A stretch of 40,118 bases of DNA from a bacterium (GTDB lineage: Bacteria; Patescibacteriota; Saccharimonadia; Saccharimonadales; UBA4665). Both the position numbers and the translations under genes were made by a program. Each line of letters starts with the position of its first letter. Position 1 is the stretch's first letter. The notes below the pieces were generated by a model. It saw nothing but the letters and a program-made list of their open reading frames with translations. It was not told the origin of the DNA and ran no database searches. Location: NCBI GenBank assembly GCA_021850365.1, contig JAJZMH010000009.1, forward strand, positions 1-40,118, written 5' to 3'. Below are positions 1 through 9,666 of the stretch, one piece after another.

Positions 1-1233
1 AATTAAGGCGCTATCCTTAAATGATTTACCTTTTCTAATAAGAACATACTTTGAGCTAAGTTTACTAGGATCTATTTGTTCTTGATTAAATCTTAGATTA
101 TTTAAATATATCCCGCCATCTTGAAGAAGCTTCCTAGCTTCGCTCTTTGATTTAGCAAATCCAAGATTAATTAGTACTTCACTTGTTTCAATTATATTAG
201 TAATTTGTATACTCCCCACTTCTTTTTTTAGCTCAGATAATTCATCTTCTGAAATTAAACTAATATCTTTTCTTGAGGTTAAATACTCTGTTACATTTTG
301 AGCTATTAAAGTATTCTTCTCTCCATGAACATAACTGGTTATTTCGCTAGCTAGTTTCTTTTGAGCTATTCTTAAGGAAGGTTCCTTATTATGTTCTTTT
401 TCTAATTGATTAATCTCTTCTTTAGTCAGATAAGTATATATTTTAAGGTAATCAATTACATTTTGATCATCAATATTTATCCAGAATTGATAAAATTTGG
501 TAATTGAGGTTTTCTTTTGATCAATCCAAATAGCACCTTCCTCAGATTTACCAAACTTTATACCTGTAGTCTTGTTTATAACTAAGGGCATCGTTAAAAC
601 ATTTACCTCGTTTTGGTTTAATCTTCTTACTAGATCTACACCGGCTATAGCATTACCCCATTGATCAGCACCAGCTAATTGTAAATTGACACCGTATTTT
701 TGATTTAAATAAAAGAAATCATATCCTTGTATTAAAGAATAGCTAAATTCACCATAGCTAATTCCATCATTTTCTTGATTAATTCTACTCTGCACAAATT
801 CTCTAGATAACATAGTACGCAGTGGAATAAAGTATCCTACATCCCTTAAGAAATCTACGAATTTTATCTCTTTAAACCAGTCATAATTATCTACTATGGT
901 TACTTGATTATTAAAAAGTTTATTTAATTGAATATTAATACTTTGCTTATATAAATTAATTTTAGCTTTATCTTTAAGTTCTCTTTTTTTAGATACTCCA
1001 TCAGGATCTCCAATCAAACCTGTTGCACCACCAATTAATAAATAAACCTTATGCCCAGATTTTCTGAAATGATCAACCATAATTAATGATGCTAGATTAC
1101 CAATTGTTAGCGAATCTGCACTAGGATCAAGACCTAAATATAGTATTTGTTTTTTCTTATCGATTTCTTGGATATCTTTAAAAGTAGTCTGATTAATAAA
1201 CCCACGCCATTTTAATTCTTCACTTAAGCTCAT
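1..1233 (-). CDS. tyrS: Tyrosyl-tRNA synthetase (3' end cut by window edge)
   Basis: Charges tRNA-Tyr with tyrosine in the cytoplasm. The minus-strand reading frame is open for 411 codons from ATG at 1233 to base 1. The N-terminal part carries GLDPSADSLTIGNL, the class I HIGH-type region of TyrRS, and KFGKS appears about residue 220. The last ~60 residues look like the S4 RNA-binding domain (LGFAKSKSEARKLL, GGIYLNN), so only a few codons should be missing. A TATAAT box (1242-1247) ends 8 nt before the ATG and there is no Shine-Dalgarno site, so the transcript may be leaderless. It is divergent from the penicillin-binding protein gene. The family call is secure; the exact C-terminus is outside the window. 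Confidence 0.95.
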   Translation of the reverse strand, partial: MSLSEELKWRGFINQTTFKDIQEIDKKKQILYLGLDPSADSLTIGNLASLIMVDHFRKSGHKVYLLIGGATGLIGDPDGVSKKRELKDKAKINLYKQSINIQLNKLFNNQVTIVDNYDWFKEIKFVDFLRDVGYFIPLRTMLSREFVQSRINQENDGISYGEFSYSLIQGYDFFYLNQKYGVNLQLAGADQWGNAIAGVDLVRRLNQNEVNVLTMPLVINKTTGIKFGKSEEGAIWIDQKKTSITKFYQFWINIDDQNVIDYLKIYTYLTKEEINQLEKEHNKEPSLRIAQKKLASEITSYVHGEKNTLIAQNVTEYLTSRKDISLISEDELSELKKEVGSIQITNIIETSEVLINLGFAKSKSEARKLLQDGGIYLNNLRFNQEQIDPSKLSSKYVLIRKGKSFKDSALI

Positions 1234-1241
1234 AAGTTCAT

Positions 1242-1247
1242 ATTATA
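1242..1247 (-). promoter_or_regulatory. -10 box for tyrS, leaderless layout
   Basis: TATAAT on the minus strand, with 8 nt between it and the tyrS ATG. No good -35 box is visible at 16-18 nt. The usual distance from -10 to transcription start would put the first base at or next to the A of ATG. Confidence 0.45.
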
Positions 1248-1297
1248 TTCTATTTACTCTGTTAAATCTATTAATTTATTTAAATAATCAAAATAAG

Positions 1298-1326
1298 TTA
1301 ACACGCGCTTAATAAATTGATATAAT
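1298..1326 (+). promoter_or_regulatory. Promoter for the penicillin-binding protein gene
   Basis: TTAACA (1298-1303), a 17-nt spacer and TATAAT (1321-1326) form a near-consensus sigma-70 type promoter. The predicted leader is about 40 nt. It contains GAGGGA at 1355-1360, a weak ribosome-binding site 11 nt from the ATG. Confidence 0.65.
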
Positions 1327-1371
1327 TTAAGAACTACCAAGAGAAGATTCAAATGAGGGAATTGTTGACTA

Positions 1372-4300
1372 ATGCCAAGCAAAGATAAGTATAGAAGTTA
1401 TAAACCGAAAACAAGAAGAAGTGCTATAAATCTGAATAAAAATATTGTTAGTTCGCGTAAAAGTAGAAAGGAATTAGCAGCCCAACAAAAAGCTTTGTAT
1501 TTAAGTAGCCTACCTAAGAATAAATTTAAAAGAATATTATATAGATTAAAACCAAGCCATCTATTTCATTATTGGTTTAGCCGTCAAGGCCTTGTTATGG
1601 GTCTAAAACTAGTTGGCATTTTTGTAGTTTTAGGGTTTATATCTACTCTTGGCTTATTTGCCTATTATCGAAGGGATTTACCTCAATTAAAAGATATATC
1701 TGGTGATAATATTGGTGGAAGTGTATCTTATTATGATCGAACTGGTAAAGTACTTCTTTTTCAAGATTATTCTGGAATCAAGCGTATTCCAGTCCAGAGC
1801 AATCAGATCTCTAATTATATGAAAGAGGCTACTGTAGCGATTGAAGATAAAAATTTTTATACAGAAGGTGCTTTTGATATCCGGGGTATATTTAGAGCTG
1901 CTTTTCACGACATTTTTAATCGAGGGGGAGTTCTTGAAGGTGGATCGACAATTACTCAACAGTTAGTTAAATTAAATGAAAATTGGACGGATAATCGAAC
2001 TATAACTCGAAAAATAAAGGAACTAATTTTAGCCGTTGAGGTAGGTAGAGAGTATACTAAAAGTCAAATCTTAACAGGCTATTTAAATATAGCTCCTTAT
2101 GGTGGAGTAGATTACGGTGTTCAAAGTGCAGCTCAGGACTACTTTGGAGAAAATGCATCTCAACTTGATTTAGCTCAAGCAGCCCTACTGGCCGCTATGC
2201 CTCAATCTCCTTCACTATATTCTCCTTATGGATCTACTCAGTTTAATCCAGCTGCTGGAAATACCTTTGATGAACAAGCTTTACTCGGAAGACAACACTA
2301 TATATTAAATTTAATGGTTCAACAACACCTTATAACCGCTTCTCAGGCAACTGCAGCAAAGAAAGAAAATGTTATGGCGGAAATTCATCCAATGAGTGGT
2401 AAATATACTCATATTATTGCCCCTTATTTTGTACTAGTTGCAAAGCAACAATTAGAAAATCAACTAGGTTCTCAGGTAGTAAGCAGAGGTGGACTTAAAG
2501 TTATAACTACCTTAAATCTATCTTTGCAGAAAGATGCTGAAACTGATGTTGCCAATAACTATAATAATGTGGTAAACGATTATGGTGATGAAGAAGCTGT
2601 TGTAGCTGAAAGTGTCAAAACAGGACAAATTGAAGCTTTAGTTGGAGGTGTTAATTTTAATAACCCACAATATGGTCAAATTAATTACGCAAATATCAAT
2701 GTATCTCCTGGTTCTTCGGTGAAGCCAGTTGTTTATGGAACATTAATTAATAATAATACGGATGTTGGAGCTGGTTCGGTGCTTTATGATGTTCAACAAC
2801 CAATAATGAACTATTATCCTTGCACGAATAAAGCTCTACCTCTTAATGGTGGTAATTGTTTGGAAGACTATGATTTTAAGTATCCGGGAGCTGAAAGTAT
2901 TAGATATGCTTTAGCTGGATCTAGAAACGTTCCGGCAATAAAGGCTGTGCTATCCGAGGTTCCAAACGATACTTCTAACGGTCACTTAGCTTCGATAGAT
3001 AAGTTCATATCAACCTTTAATTCAATGATGGACGTTAAGGATGGATATAATTGTTATCAACCAAATGTTAATGTTGAAACAGCTGGTCCAAGTCAACAAG
3101 CTCAATGTTACGCATCGGCTGGAATTGGAGATGGAGCTTATATCCATATAGATAATCAAGTTAATGCAGATGCAACTCTAGCAAGATTAGGACAAGCTAT
3201 TCCTGAGACTTACATCTTAAATGTTACAGATGCTTCTGGAAAAACCTTATATAATTGGACTCAACCTAAGCCATATCAGGCTATTAGAACTGATGCTGCA
3301 TATATTATTGATAATATCCTAAGTGATCCAAGAGCATCATATTTACCGGGTTATTGTACGGCTACAAACTGTACCCCACTATCTAGTTTTGGGTACAAGT
3401 TCCACAGATATAATGGTTGGGATAATGCTATTAAGACAGGTACTACAAACTATGGATTTGATGGTTTAATGACTTCTTGGAATACTCAATTTGCAATTGT
3501 TAGCTGGGTTGGATACCATACTAGAAATAGAACCCTTAAAGCTGGGCAGATGGAGTACTTAACTGAGCCTTTAACTAGGACTTTAATGGAACAAGCACTT
3601 AATTCTTTAAATATGAAGCCAGTTAATTGGGTGCAACCTTCGGACATTAAAGTTTTACCTGCATACATACAAAGAACACATATAGATTTTGGGGATCAAG
3701 AACCTGGACCATCGACAGAGCTATTTCCTTCATGGTATAAAGGTAAAAACTCCGGTAATACATCTGAAACTCTTGATAAAGTAAGTGGATTTATTGCTAC
3801 TAGCTGTACGCCGGCATTAGCAAAAGAAGTTGTTGGTGGCGCAAATGATTCATCATTTTCAGCAGATATTTTCTATCCAACTTTTGTTGGTAACGAACAA
3901 ACGCTTGAAGGTGGAGGTTTAGTTAAGAGTAGTGCTTCTTCTCAAACAGATAACATTCATAATTGTAATGATTCTCCTCCTACTATTACCGTAACTGTAA
4001 CATCATCAAACCAAACTGCTAACTCTTGTTTAGATTCATGTACGATAACGGTTGCAGCTACTCAAGGAACACATCCATTGTCTGGTGGGACTTACACTAC
4101 TGCACCTGCAAGTACGGTTCAAATATTATTAGGATCAAATCAGATAGAATCAATTAACATACCTACTTCATCGGCGGCAAATTTTAATTATTCATTTAAT
4201 TATAGTCCTACTTCATCAGGTTCAGGTACCCTAACAGCTAATGTAATTGATAGTGTTTTATATCAAGGAACTTCATCCGTTAATATTAATTATTCACCAA

Positions 4301-4518
4301 AACCATCTAATCTGACTATTACAAGTGAAACTGGTAATTTAGACCAGTTTTCATGGAGTGGAGGAACTCCAAATTATACAATTACCGATCCATCTGGTAC
4401 TACTATTTGTAGCTCTTCATCCGCAACCTCCTGCAACGCCACTATTCCAGTTATTTCTGGTACCACTTATACTTTAACAGATGGTGCTAATGATACAGTA
4501 ACCCAAACTGCACCTTAA
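1372..4518 (+). CDS. Bifunctional class A penicillin-binding protein (glycosyltransferase/transpeptidase)
   Basis: Polymerises and crosslinks peptidoglycan outside the membrane. A basic cytoplasmic tail (1-72) precedes one membrane anchor (about 74-98). The GT51 domain follows, with catalytic Glu in IEDKNFY (E158), GGSTITQQ (190-197) and the NIAPYGG region near 240. The transpeptidase domain has the Ser-x-x-Lys motif at S448-K451, Ser-x-Asn at S517-N519 and KTG at 688-690, so all catalytic motifs are intact. At 1048 residues it is longer than most PBP1a/PBP2a proteins. The excess is a Ser/Thr/Asn-rich C-terminus (about 850-1048) that reads as beta-sandwich repeats, with a few cysteines that could pair. 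It has its own promoter and converges with radA. The family is certain; the C-terminal fold is inference. Confidence 0.95.
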   Translation: MPSKDKYRSYKPKTRRSAINLNKNIVSSRKSRKELAAQQKALYLSSLPKNKFKRILYRLKPSHLFHYWFSRQGLVMGLKLVGIFVVLGFISTLGLFAYYRRDLPQLKDISGDNIGGSVSYYDRTGKVLLFQDYSGIKRIPVQSNQISNYMKEATVAIEDKNFYTEGAFDIRGIFRAAFHDIFNRGGVLEGGSTITQQLVKLNENWTDNRTITRKIKELILAVEVGREYTKSQILTGYLNIAPYGGVDYGVQSAAQDYFGENASQLDLAQAALLAAMPQSPSLYSPYGSTQFNPAAGNTFDEQALLGRQHYILNLMVQQHLITASQATAAKKENVMAEIHPMSGKYTHIIAPYFVLVAKQQLENQLGSQVVSRGGLKVITTLNLSLQKDAETDVANNYNNVVNDYGDEEAVVAESVKTGQIEALVGGVNFNNPQYGQINYANINVSPGSSVKPVVYGTLINNNTDVGAGSVLYDVQQPIMNYYPCTNKALPLNGGNCLEDYDFKYPGAESIRYALAGSRNVPAIKAVLSEVPNDTSNGHLASIDKFISTFNSMMDVKDGYNCYQPNVNVETAGPSQQAQCYASAGIGDGAYIHIDNQVNADATLARLGQAIPETYILNVTDASGKTLYNWTQPKPYQAIRTDAAYIIDNILSDPRASYLPGYCTATNCTPLSSFGYKFHRYNGWDNAIKTGTTNYGFDGLMTSWNTQFAIVSWVGYHTRNRTLKAGQMEYLTEPLTRTLMEQALNSLNMKPVNWVQPSDIKVLPAYIQRTHIDFGDQEPGPSTELFPSWYKGKNSGNTSETLDKVSGFIATSCTPALAKEVVGGANDSSFSADIFYPTFVGNEQTLEGGGLVKSSASSQTDNIHNCNDSPPTITVTVTSSNQTANSCLDSCTITVAATQGTHPLSGGTYTTAPASTVQILLGSNQIESINIPTSSAANFNYSFNYSPTSSGSGTLTANVIDSVLYQGTSSVNINYSPKPSNLTITSETGNLDQFSWSGGTPNYTITDPSGTTICSSSSATSCNATIPVISGTTYTLTDGANDTVTQTAP

Positions 4519-4527
4519 TTTTAAGAA

Positions 4528-5859
4528 CTATTTTAAATAGTCTATTAGAGTTTGTCTTAAGTCTTTCTGATCGTGGTAGAGTTTGTTTTTTATATTTGTT
4601 TTTGGACCAATAACACCATCAAAATGCATTTTAATAGATTCATCAAATCTTGTTTGTATTTGAGGAACATGTCTAATTTCTCCACTTAAACCAACCTCAC
4701 CAAAAACAACAAAATCTTTCGTTAATTTTTTAGATGTTGCTCCAGATGCAATAGCCATACAGACCGCTAAGTCCGCTGATGGATCTTTAATATTAATTCC
4801 ACCAACAACATTAATAAAAATATCTTTATCTGAAAGTCTAAGTTTAGTTCGTTTCTCGAGCATAGCTATCAATAAATTTAGTCTATTGGCATCAAAACCT
4901 GCTGCAGTTCTTTTTGGATAACCAAAAGTACTTTTATTAACTAAAGCTTGAATTTCAACTAATATTGCCTGATTTCCCTCAATAGTAGCATGTACTATAG
5001 AGCCATCACTATAGATTCGTTCTTTTAAGAGGGTCTCTGATGGGTTTTTAGCAATATTTAAACCCATTGAAGTCATTTCAAAGATTACAACTTGATTTAC
5101 GGAACCAAATCTATTTTTTATTGCTTTTAAAATTTTAAATGTACCGTATTTGTCTCCTTCAAATTGAAAAACGCTGTCAACTAAATGTTCTAAAACTTTA
5201 GGACCTGCGATAAATCCATCTTTAGTAATATGTCCGATCATCAAAGTAGCAACGTTAGATTCTTTTGCGCTACTTATTATTAAAGAAGCAGAATTAGTAA
5301 TCTGAGATACAGATCCAGTTTGTGATCCCACTAAATAAGTAGAAATGGTTTGGATCGAGTCGACAACAACTAAATCATATTTTTTGGTAGATATAGTTTT
5401 AGCGATATCATCTGCTGAAGTTTCTGATGCTATAAATAAGTTTTTATTGGTTATTTTAAGTCGTTTAAGTTTTAAATAAATTTGTTTAACAGACTCTTCT
5501 GCTGATACATAGAGTATTTTAATATTAGGATCTAAATAATTTGCTAATTGCAGTAAAAGAGTTGTTTTTCCTGAACCTGGAGCTCCTGCAATTAACGAGA
5601 CACTTCCTCTAATAATACCCTCTCCGAAAATATTATTAAGTTGATCGATTCTTAATTTAATCGTAGATTTATCCAGCTTAGAATTAGATAATGGCTCTGG
5701 GATGATTTCCTTGGCTAAACTATCATCTTTTGCCCTAGGAGAAAGTTTATTTTCAATCAAACTATTCCAAGATCCACAGCTTGGACATCTTCCATTCCAT
5801 TTATTAAAAACCTCTCCGCAATTAGTGCATAGAAAACTATTTTTAGAAGACTTTACCAT
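4528..5859 (-). CDS. radA: DNA repair protein RadA (Sms)
   Basis: RadA is a RecA-like hexameric ATPase that helps process recombination intermediates. The 443-residue protein has the usual order: an N-terminal four-cysteine zinc finger (C11, C14, C25, C28), a RecA core with Walker A GAPGSGKT (92-99), the RadA-specific KNRFG motif near residue 248, and a C-terminal Lon-protease-like domain ending in the GEVGLSGEIR region. Full length for the family. It starts 24 nt after the clpC stop, so the two are probably cotranscribed, an arrangement also common in Firmicutes. Its 3' end nearly touches the stop of the convergent penicillin-binding protein gene. Confidence 0.96.
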   Translation of the reverse strand: MVKSSKNSFLCTNCGEVFNKWNGRCPSCGSWNSLIENKLSPRAKDDSLAKEIIPEPLSNSKLDKSTIKLRIDQLNNIFGEGIIRGSVSLIAGAPGSGKTTLLLQLANYLDPNIKILYVSAEESVKQIYLKLKRLKITNKNLFIASETSADDIAKTISTKKYDLVVVDSIQTISTYLVGSQTGSVSQITNSASLIISSAKESNVATLMIGHITKDGFIAGPKVLEHLVDSVFQFEGDKYGTFKILKAIKNRFGSVNQVVIFEMTSMGLNIAKNPSETLLKERIYSDGSIVHATIEGNQAILVEIQALVNKSTFGYPKRTAAGFDANRLNLLIAMLEKRTKLRLSDKDIFINVVGGINIKDPSADLAVCMAIASGATSKKLTKDFVVFGEVGLSGEIRHVPQIQTRFDESIKMHFDGVIGPKTNIKNKLYHDQKDLRQTLIDYLK

Positions 5860-5883
5860 TGGTTTTAATTATATAGTCAATCT

Positions 5884-8382
5884 TTATTTTTTGACAGTTA
5901 GTTCTTTTACTTCATTAGTAATAGAGTAAACAAGTTGATTATTTTTAGAACTAATTTTTAAAATATCTGCATATTTAATGTTATCTTTTAATATTAGATT
6001 GGCAATGTAGTCCTCAATAGTTGATTCGATTAGTCTTCTAAGAGGTCTAACTCCATTTTTTGGTTCGTACCCATTATTTAAAAGGTAATCTTTAGCTTTT
6101 TTATCTACTTCAATAATTATACCCTGTTTATTTAAGCGGAAGTTAATTTGCTCAATTTGAAGATCAATAATTTTATAGATAGTATCTTTAGATAAGTTCT
6201 TAAAGACTATAACCTTATCGATACGATTAAGTAGCTCTGGTCGTAATATTTTCTTTAGTTCCTTCATACTACTAGCTTCATTTTTAATATAAAGTTTTTC
6301 AAGGTCTAAATTGAGATTTTGATTGAATCCAAGACTACCTTCTTTTTGAAGTTTTTCTGCACCAATATTTGAAGTTAAAATAATTATTGTGTTTTTAAAG
6401 TCTATTTTTCTTCCTTTAGCATCGGTCAGAACACCATCTTCAAGAATTTGTAATAAAACGTTATAGATATCTGGATGAGCTTTTTCAATTTCATCAAATA
6501 AGACTAATGAATATGGTTTTCTTCTAATTTTATCTGTTAAATCTCCTTCGTTTTCATAGCCCACATACCCTGCCGGTGCACCTACTAATCGAGCAACATT
6601 ATGATGTTCACTAAATTCACTCATGTCAATTTTAATTAAACTTTTTTCTGATCCAAAATATTCTTCTGCGAGAATACGTGCAAGTTCGGTTTTACCTACT
6701 CCAGTAGGTCCCATGAAAATAAATGAACCTATTGGCCTGTTTGGATTAGCAATTCCTGATCGATTACGTTTGATGGCTTTTACTACTTCATCAATGGCAT
6801 GTTTTTGTCCTAATACTTTTTGAGCTAGGATTTGGTCTAGTTTAAGGATGTATTTTGCTTCAGATTTAATAACTTTAGCAACTGGAATACCTGTTATTCT
6901 AGAGACTACTTTTGCAATGTCGTCTGAGCTAAGCACTAGTTGATCTTTATGCTGATTATCTGTTTTGATTAACTTAATTTGTTCAAGTATCCTTGAGGCT
7001 TCAGTTTTATATTTGGCAGCTAATTCATAGTTCTGATTATCTACAGCGTCATCAATATTAAAGTTAATTATTTTTAATTCTTTTTCTAGTTTTCTAGCCT
7101 CAGGATTTGATTTAATTTTATCTATCCTTAAATTTGCTGATGCTTCATCTAGTAAATCGATTGCTTTATCCGGCATATACCTTTCAGTTAAATATCTCCG
7201 GGCGAATTCGACGGTATCAATTAAGACTTCTTCTGGAATCTTAATTCCATGAAAATTCTCGTAATGTTTAACTAATCCTTTTAGAATTTGGACAGTTTCC
7301 TCAGGAGTTGGTTCATCAACATCAATAGGCTGGAATCTTCGTTCTAGGGCTGAATCTTTCTCAATATATTTAGTATACTCATCCCTTGTTGTTGCTCCAA
7401 TTAACTGAATTGTTTTCCTGGCTAACGCTGGTTTTAGGATATTTCCGGCATCCATTGAACCTTCAGCCGACCCTGCTCCTATAAGTAGATGAATTTCGTC
7501 TATAAATGCTATTATATTTTTATTTTTTTCAAGTTCATCGATTACTTTTTTGAGCCTCTCTTCAAATTCACCTCTATATTTAGTACCCGCTATCATTGCA
7601 GCTAAGTCTAAGACAAAGATCTTTTTATCTAATAAGCTCTCAGGAACATTCTCGGCAATTATTTTTTGAGCAAGTCCTTCAACAATAGCTGTTTTACCAA
7701 CACCTGGCTCACCAATTAGAACTGGGTTATTCTTTAACCTTCGATTTAAGATGGTTATGATTCGTCTTAATTCATTTTCTCTTCCAACTAGAGGATCTAA
7801 TTTATTGTTTTTGGCTTTTTCAGTTAGATCTATACCGTAACTATTTAATGCCGATTCTCTATTTTTTAATCCTTGACTCTTGTATTTCGAGAATCCAGCT
7901 AAATTATTAACTAAATGTTGATGATTAATAAATCTACCTACATTATTTAAAAGTGTGTCTACATCAACGTGCATATCTTTAAGCAGTAGTGTGCCTCTAG
8001 AGCTTTTCTGACTTAAAATACTATATAAAATATGTTCAGTTCCAGTTAATTCTTGATTTAATTCTTGAGCTACTTCATAAGCAGTCCTTAAGGTTAATTT
8101 AGCTGTTGCACTTAGGCCTTTTGCACCAATATTAGATTTATTCGCACCAGGACTTAAATTCTCTTTAACCTTAACTTTATCTATTGCTATGCCAAAATCT
8201 AGAAGTAATTTAGAAGCCGTTGAATCTTTAATTTGTAATATTCCTAGTAGTAAATGTTCCGTACCAATATAGGCACTGCCCATTTCGTTTGCCAGGCTAT
8301 CTGAAATTCTTAAACTTTCCCTAGCATTTAAAGTCAAATGGCTTAAAAACTCATTAAAGATTGGATTATTTTCTGGTAGCAT
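5884..8382 (-). CDS. clpC: ATP-dependent Clp protease ATPase subunit ClpC
   Basis: An Hsp100 unfoldase that feeds ClpP or refolds proteins. The 832 residues comprise a double Clp N-domain (about 5-150), AAA-1 with Walker A GEPGVGKT (224-231), a short middle region with a UVR-like motif (DNQNYELAAKYK, about 444-455), AAA-2 with GPTGVGKTE near 560, and the C-terminal D2 small domain. The short UVR-type middle domain, not a long coiled coil, favours ClpC over ClpB. The ATG at 8382 follows AAGGAA (8388-8393), a good Shine-Dalgarno site. A perfect CIRCE operator lies just upstream, so HrcA heat-shock repression is expected. radA follows in the same direction. Confidence 0.95.
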   Translation of the reverse strand: MLPENNPIFNEFLSHLTLNARESLRISDSLANEMGSAYIGTEHLLLGILQIKDSTASKLLLDFGIAIDKVKVKENLSPGANKSNIGAKGLSATAKLTLRTAYEVAQELNQELTGTEHILYSILSQKSSRGTLLLKDMHVDVDTLLNNVGRFINHQHLVNNLAGFSKYKSQGLKNRESALNSYGIDLTEKAKNNKLDPLVGRENELRRIITILNRRLKNNPVLIGEPGVGKTAIVEGLAQKIIAENVPESLLDKKIFVLDLAAMIAGTKYRGEFEERLKKVIDELEKNKNIIAFIDEIHLLIGAGSAEGSMDAGNILKPALARKTIQLIGATTRDEYTKYIEKDSALERRFQPIDVDEPTPEETVQILKGLVKHYENFHGIKIPEEVLIDTVEFARRYLTERYMPDKAIDLLDEASANLRIDKIKSNPEARKLEKELKIINFNIDDAVDNQNYELAAKYKTEASRILEQIKLIKTDNQHKDQLVLSSDDIAKVVSRITGIPVAKVIKSEAKYILKLDQILAQKVLGQKHAIDEVVKAIKRNRSGIANPNRPIGSFIFMGPTGVGKTELARILAEEYFGSEKSLIKIDMSEFSEHHNVARLVGAPAGYVGYENEGDLTDKIRRKPYSLVLFDEIEKAHPDIYNVLLQILEDGVLTDAKGRKIDFKNTIIILTSNIGAEKLQKEGSLGFNQNLNLDLEKLYIKNEASSMKELKKILRPELLNRIDKVIVFKNLSKDTIYKIIDLQIEQINFRLNKQGIIIEVDKKAKDYLLNNGYEPKNGVRPLRRLIESTIEDYIANLILKDNIKYADILKISSKNNQLVYSITNEVKELTVKK

Positions 8383-8420
8383 ATTATTTCCTTATAGATT
8401 TATATAAATAATCTACAATA

Positions 8421-8450
8421 AGAATAATACATTTAGCACTCGGATGTCAA
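8421..8450 (-). promoter_or_regulatory. clpC promoter overlapping CIRCE
   Basis: On the minus strand TTGACA (8445-8450), an 18-nt spacer and TATTCT (8421-8426) form a plausible promoter. The -35 box sits exactly inside the 9-nt CIRCE spacer, so a bound repressor would cover it. The predicted leader is about 30 nt and includes the AAGGAA ribosome-binding site. Confidence 0.6.
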
Positions 8451-8459
8451 GAGTGCTAA
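8433..8459. promoter_or_regulatory. CIRCE operator (HrcA binding site)
   Basis: TTAGCACTC (8433-8441), nine spacer bases and GAGTGCTAA (8451-8459) are a full-identity match to the known CIRCE consensus bound by the heat-shock repressor HrcA. It begins right after the nusA stop codon and lies about 50 nt upstream of the clpC start. HrcA itself is not in this window. Confidence 0.95.
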
Positions 8460-9605
8460 TTATTGATCTTGTTCATTGATTGCGTCAAGTAGAGAACTTT
8501 CTAGATCAGATTTTTTCTTTAGTTTTGGAGTAATCGGTTTAGGTTCAGGAACTGTCGCCTTATTTTTAGTATCATCAATAATATCCATTTCATAACCTAC
8601 CAACTTAGAAGCTAATCGAACATTCTGACCACCTTTACCAATAGCAATGCTTAGTTGATCATCGTTAACATAAACTTTAATATTTTTAGACTTTTGATCA
8701 ATTTCTATCTTATTGATTTGAGTTGGACTGAGAGCATTTTGAACTAATTCTTTTATGTCATCACTAAAAACAAGAATATCTATTTTTTCTTGCTCACCAA
8801 TTTCACTCATAACAGCGTTAACTCTAATTCCATGACCTCCAACAAATGTTCCTACTGGATCTACTCCGTGAACATTAGATTTTACGGCTATTTTAGTTCG
8901 AACACCAGCTTCTCGAGCAATTGCTTTTATTTCAACAGCTTTGCTTTCCATTTCCGGAACCTCATTTTCAAATAATTTTTGGATAAATTCGACAGAGCCT
9001 CTAGAAACAACTAGTTGCGGACCCCTAACATCTTTTTCGATACTTTTAACTAAAACTTTTACTCGTTGACCAGGATACAAATATTCACCTTGGATTTGCT
9101 CGCTTCGAGGCATTATTGCCTGTACGCGCCCAAGGTCGATTTTAACTAGTCCATTTTCGATTCGTGAAACATTTCCATTCGCAATCGTACCTAGCTTATG
9201 CTCAAATTCAGAAAAGAGGATTTCTTTCTCAGCTTCTCTTAGTCTTTGAAGTATTACTTGTTTAGCTGTTTGAGCAGCTACTCTACCAAATCTAGAAATA
9301 TTTTCATTGACATTAACAAATTCACCACTTTTAATATCTTTTTGAATATTCTTAGCATCACTTAGACTAATTTGGTACGCAGGATCTTCAACATTATCTA
9401 CAACTTCTTTATTAACAATTATCTTAATATCTCCAGTATTAGGGTTAAAAATGACTTTAATCTCTTGGTCATTATCTCCAAAATCTTTTTTATAGGCAGC
9501 GATGATAGCTTGTTCAAGGATATCTTTAACTACATCCTCATCTAAGTTTTTTTCTTCAGCAATTGATCTAATTGCGACGGCCAATTGTTTTATATCTAAG
9601 TCCAT
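8460..9605 (-). CDS. nusA: Transcription termination/antitermination protein NusA
   Basis: NusA binds RNA polymerase and nascent RNA and modulates pausing, termination and antitermination. The 381 residues show the N-terminal NusA domain, an S1 domain (about 130-200, with NGLVKIDLGRVQAIMPRSE) and two KH domains (VGGHGIRVNAVMSEI, then IAIGKGGQNVRLASKL near 320). It stops soon after KH2 with a charged tail and lacks the acidic repeats of the E. coli protein, as is usual outside Proteobacteria. The ATG at 9605 is preceded by AAGGAGAG, a strong Shine-Dalgarno site. The leader contains a small hairpin. It is upstream of clpC but clpC has its own promoter. Confidence 0.96.
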   Translation of the reverse strand: MDLDIKQLAVAIRSIAEEKNLDEDVVKDILEQAIIAAYKKDFGDNDQEIKVIFNPNTGDIKIIVNKEVVDNVEDPAYQISLSDAKNIQKDIKSGEFVNVNENISRFGRVAAQTAKQVILQRLREAEKEILFSEFEHKLGTIANGNVSRIENGLVKIDLGRVQAIMPRSEQIQGEYLYPGQRVKVLVKSIEKDVRGPQLVVSRGSVEFIQKLFENEVPEMESKAVEIKAIAREAGVRTKIAVKSNVHGVDPVGTFVGGHGIRVNAVMSEIGEQEKIDILVFSDDIKELVQNALSPTQINKIEIDQKSKNIKVYVNDDQLSIAIGKGGQNVRLASKLVGYEMDIIDDTKNKATVPEPKPITPKLKKKSDLESSLLDAINEQDQ

Positions 9606-9627
9606 CTTAATCTCTCCTTAATTTAAA

Positions 9628-9651
9628 AATTCCGACTATCATGCCGGAATT
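9628..9651 (-). promoter_or_regulatory. Hairpin in the nusA leader
   Basis: AATTCCG (9628-9634) and CGGAATT (9645-9651) can form a 7-bp stem with a 10-nt loop in the nusA mRNA leader, ending 22 nt before the start codon. It has no U-run, so it does not look like a terminator. Autoregulation of nusA is known in other bacteria, but nothing here shows it. Confidence 0.35.
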
Positions 9652-9666
9652 AACAGTATATTTTAT

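Noticed and set aside
1353-1388. Twelve-codon upstream reading frame overlapping the penicillin-binding protein start
   Set aside because: It has no ribosome-binding site of its own and its purines more likely serve the main ATG.
4527-4541. ACTATTT-T-AAATAGT palindrome at the PBP/radA junction as bidirectional terminator
   Set aside because: One-base loop and A-T only pairs mostly; it lies within the radA 3' coding end and lacks a T-run.
8433-8459. nusA terminator hairpin
   Set aside because: The inverted repeat is an exact CIRCE and has no T-run following it on the nusA strand.
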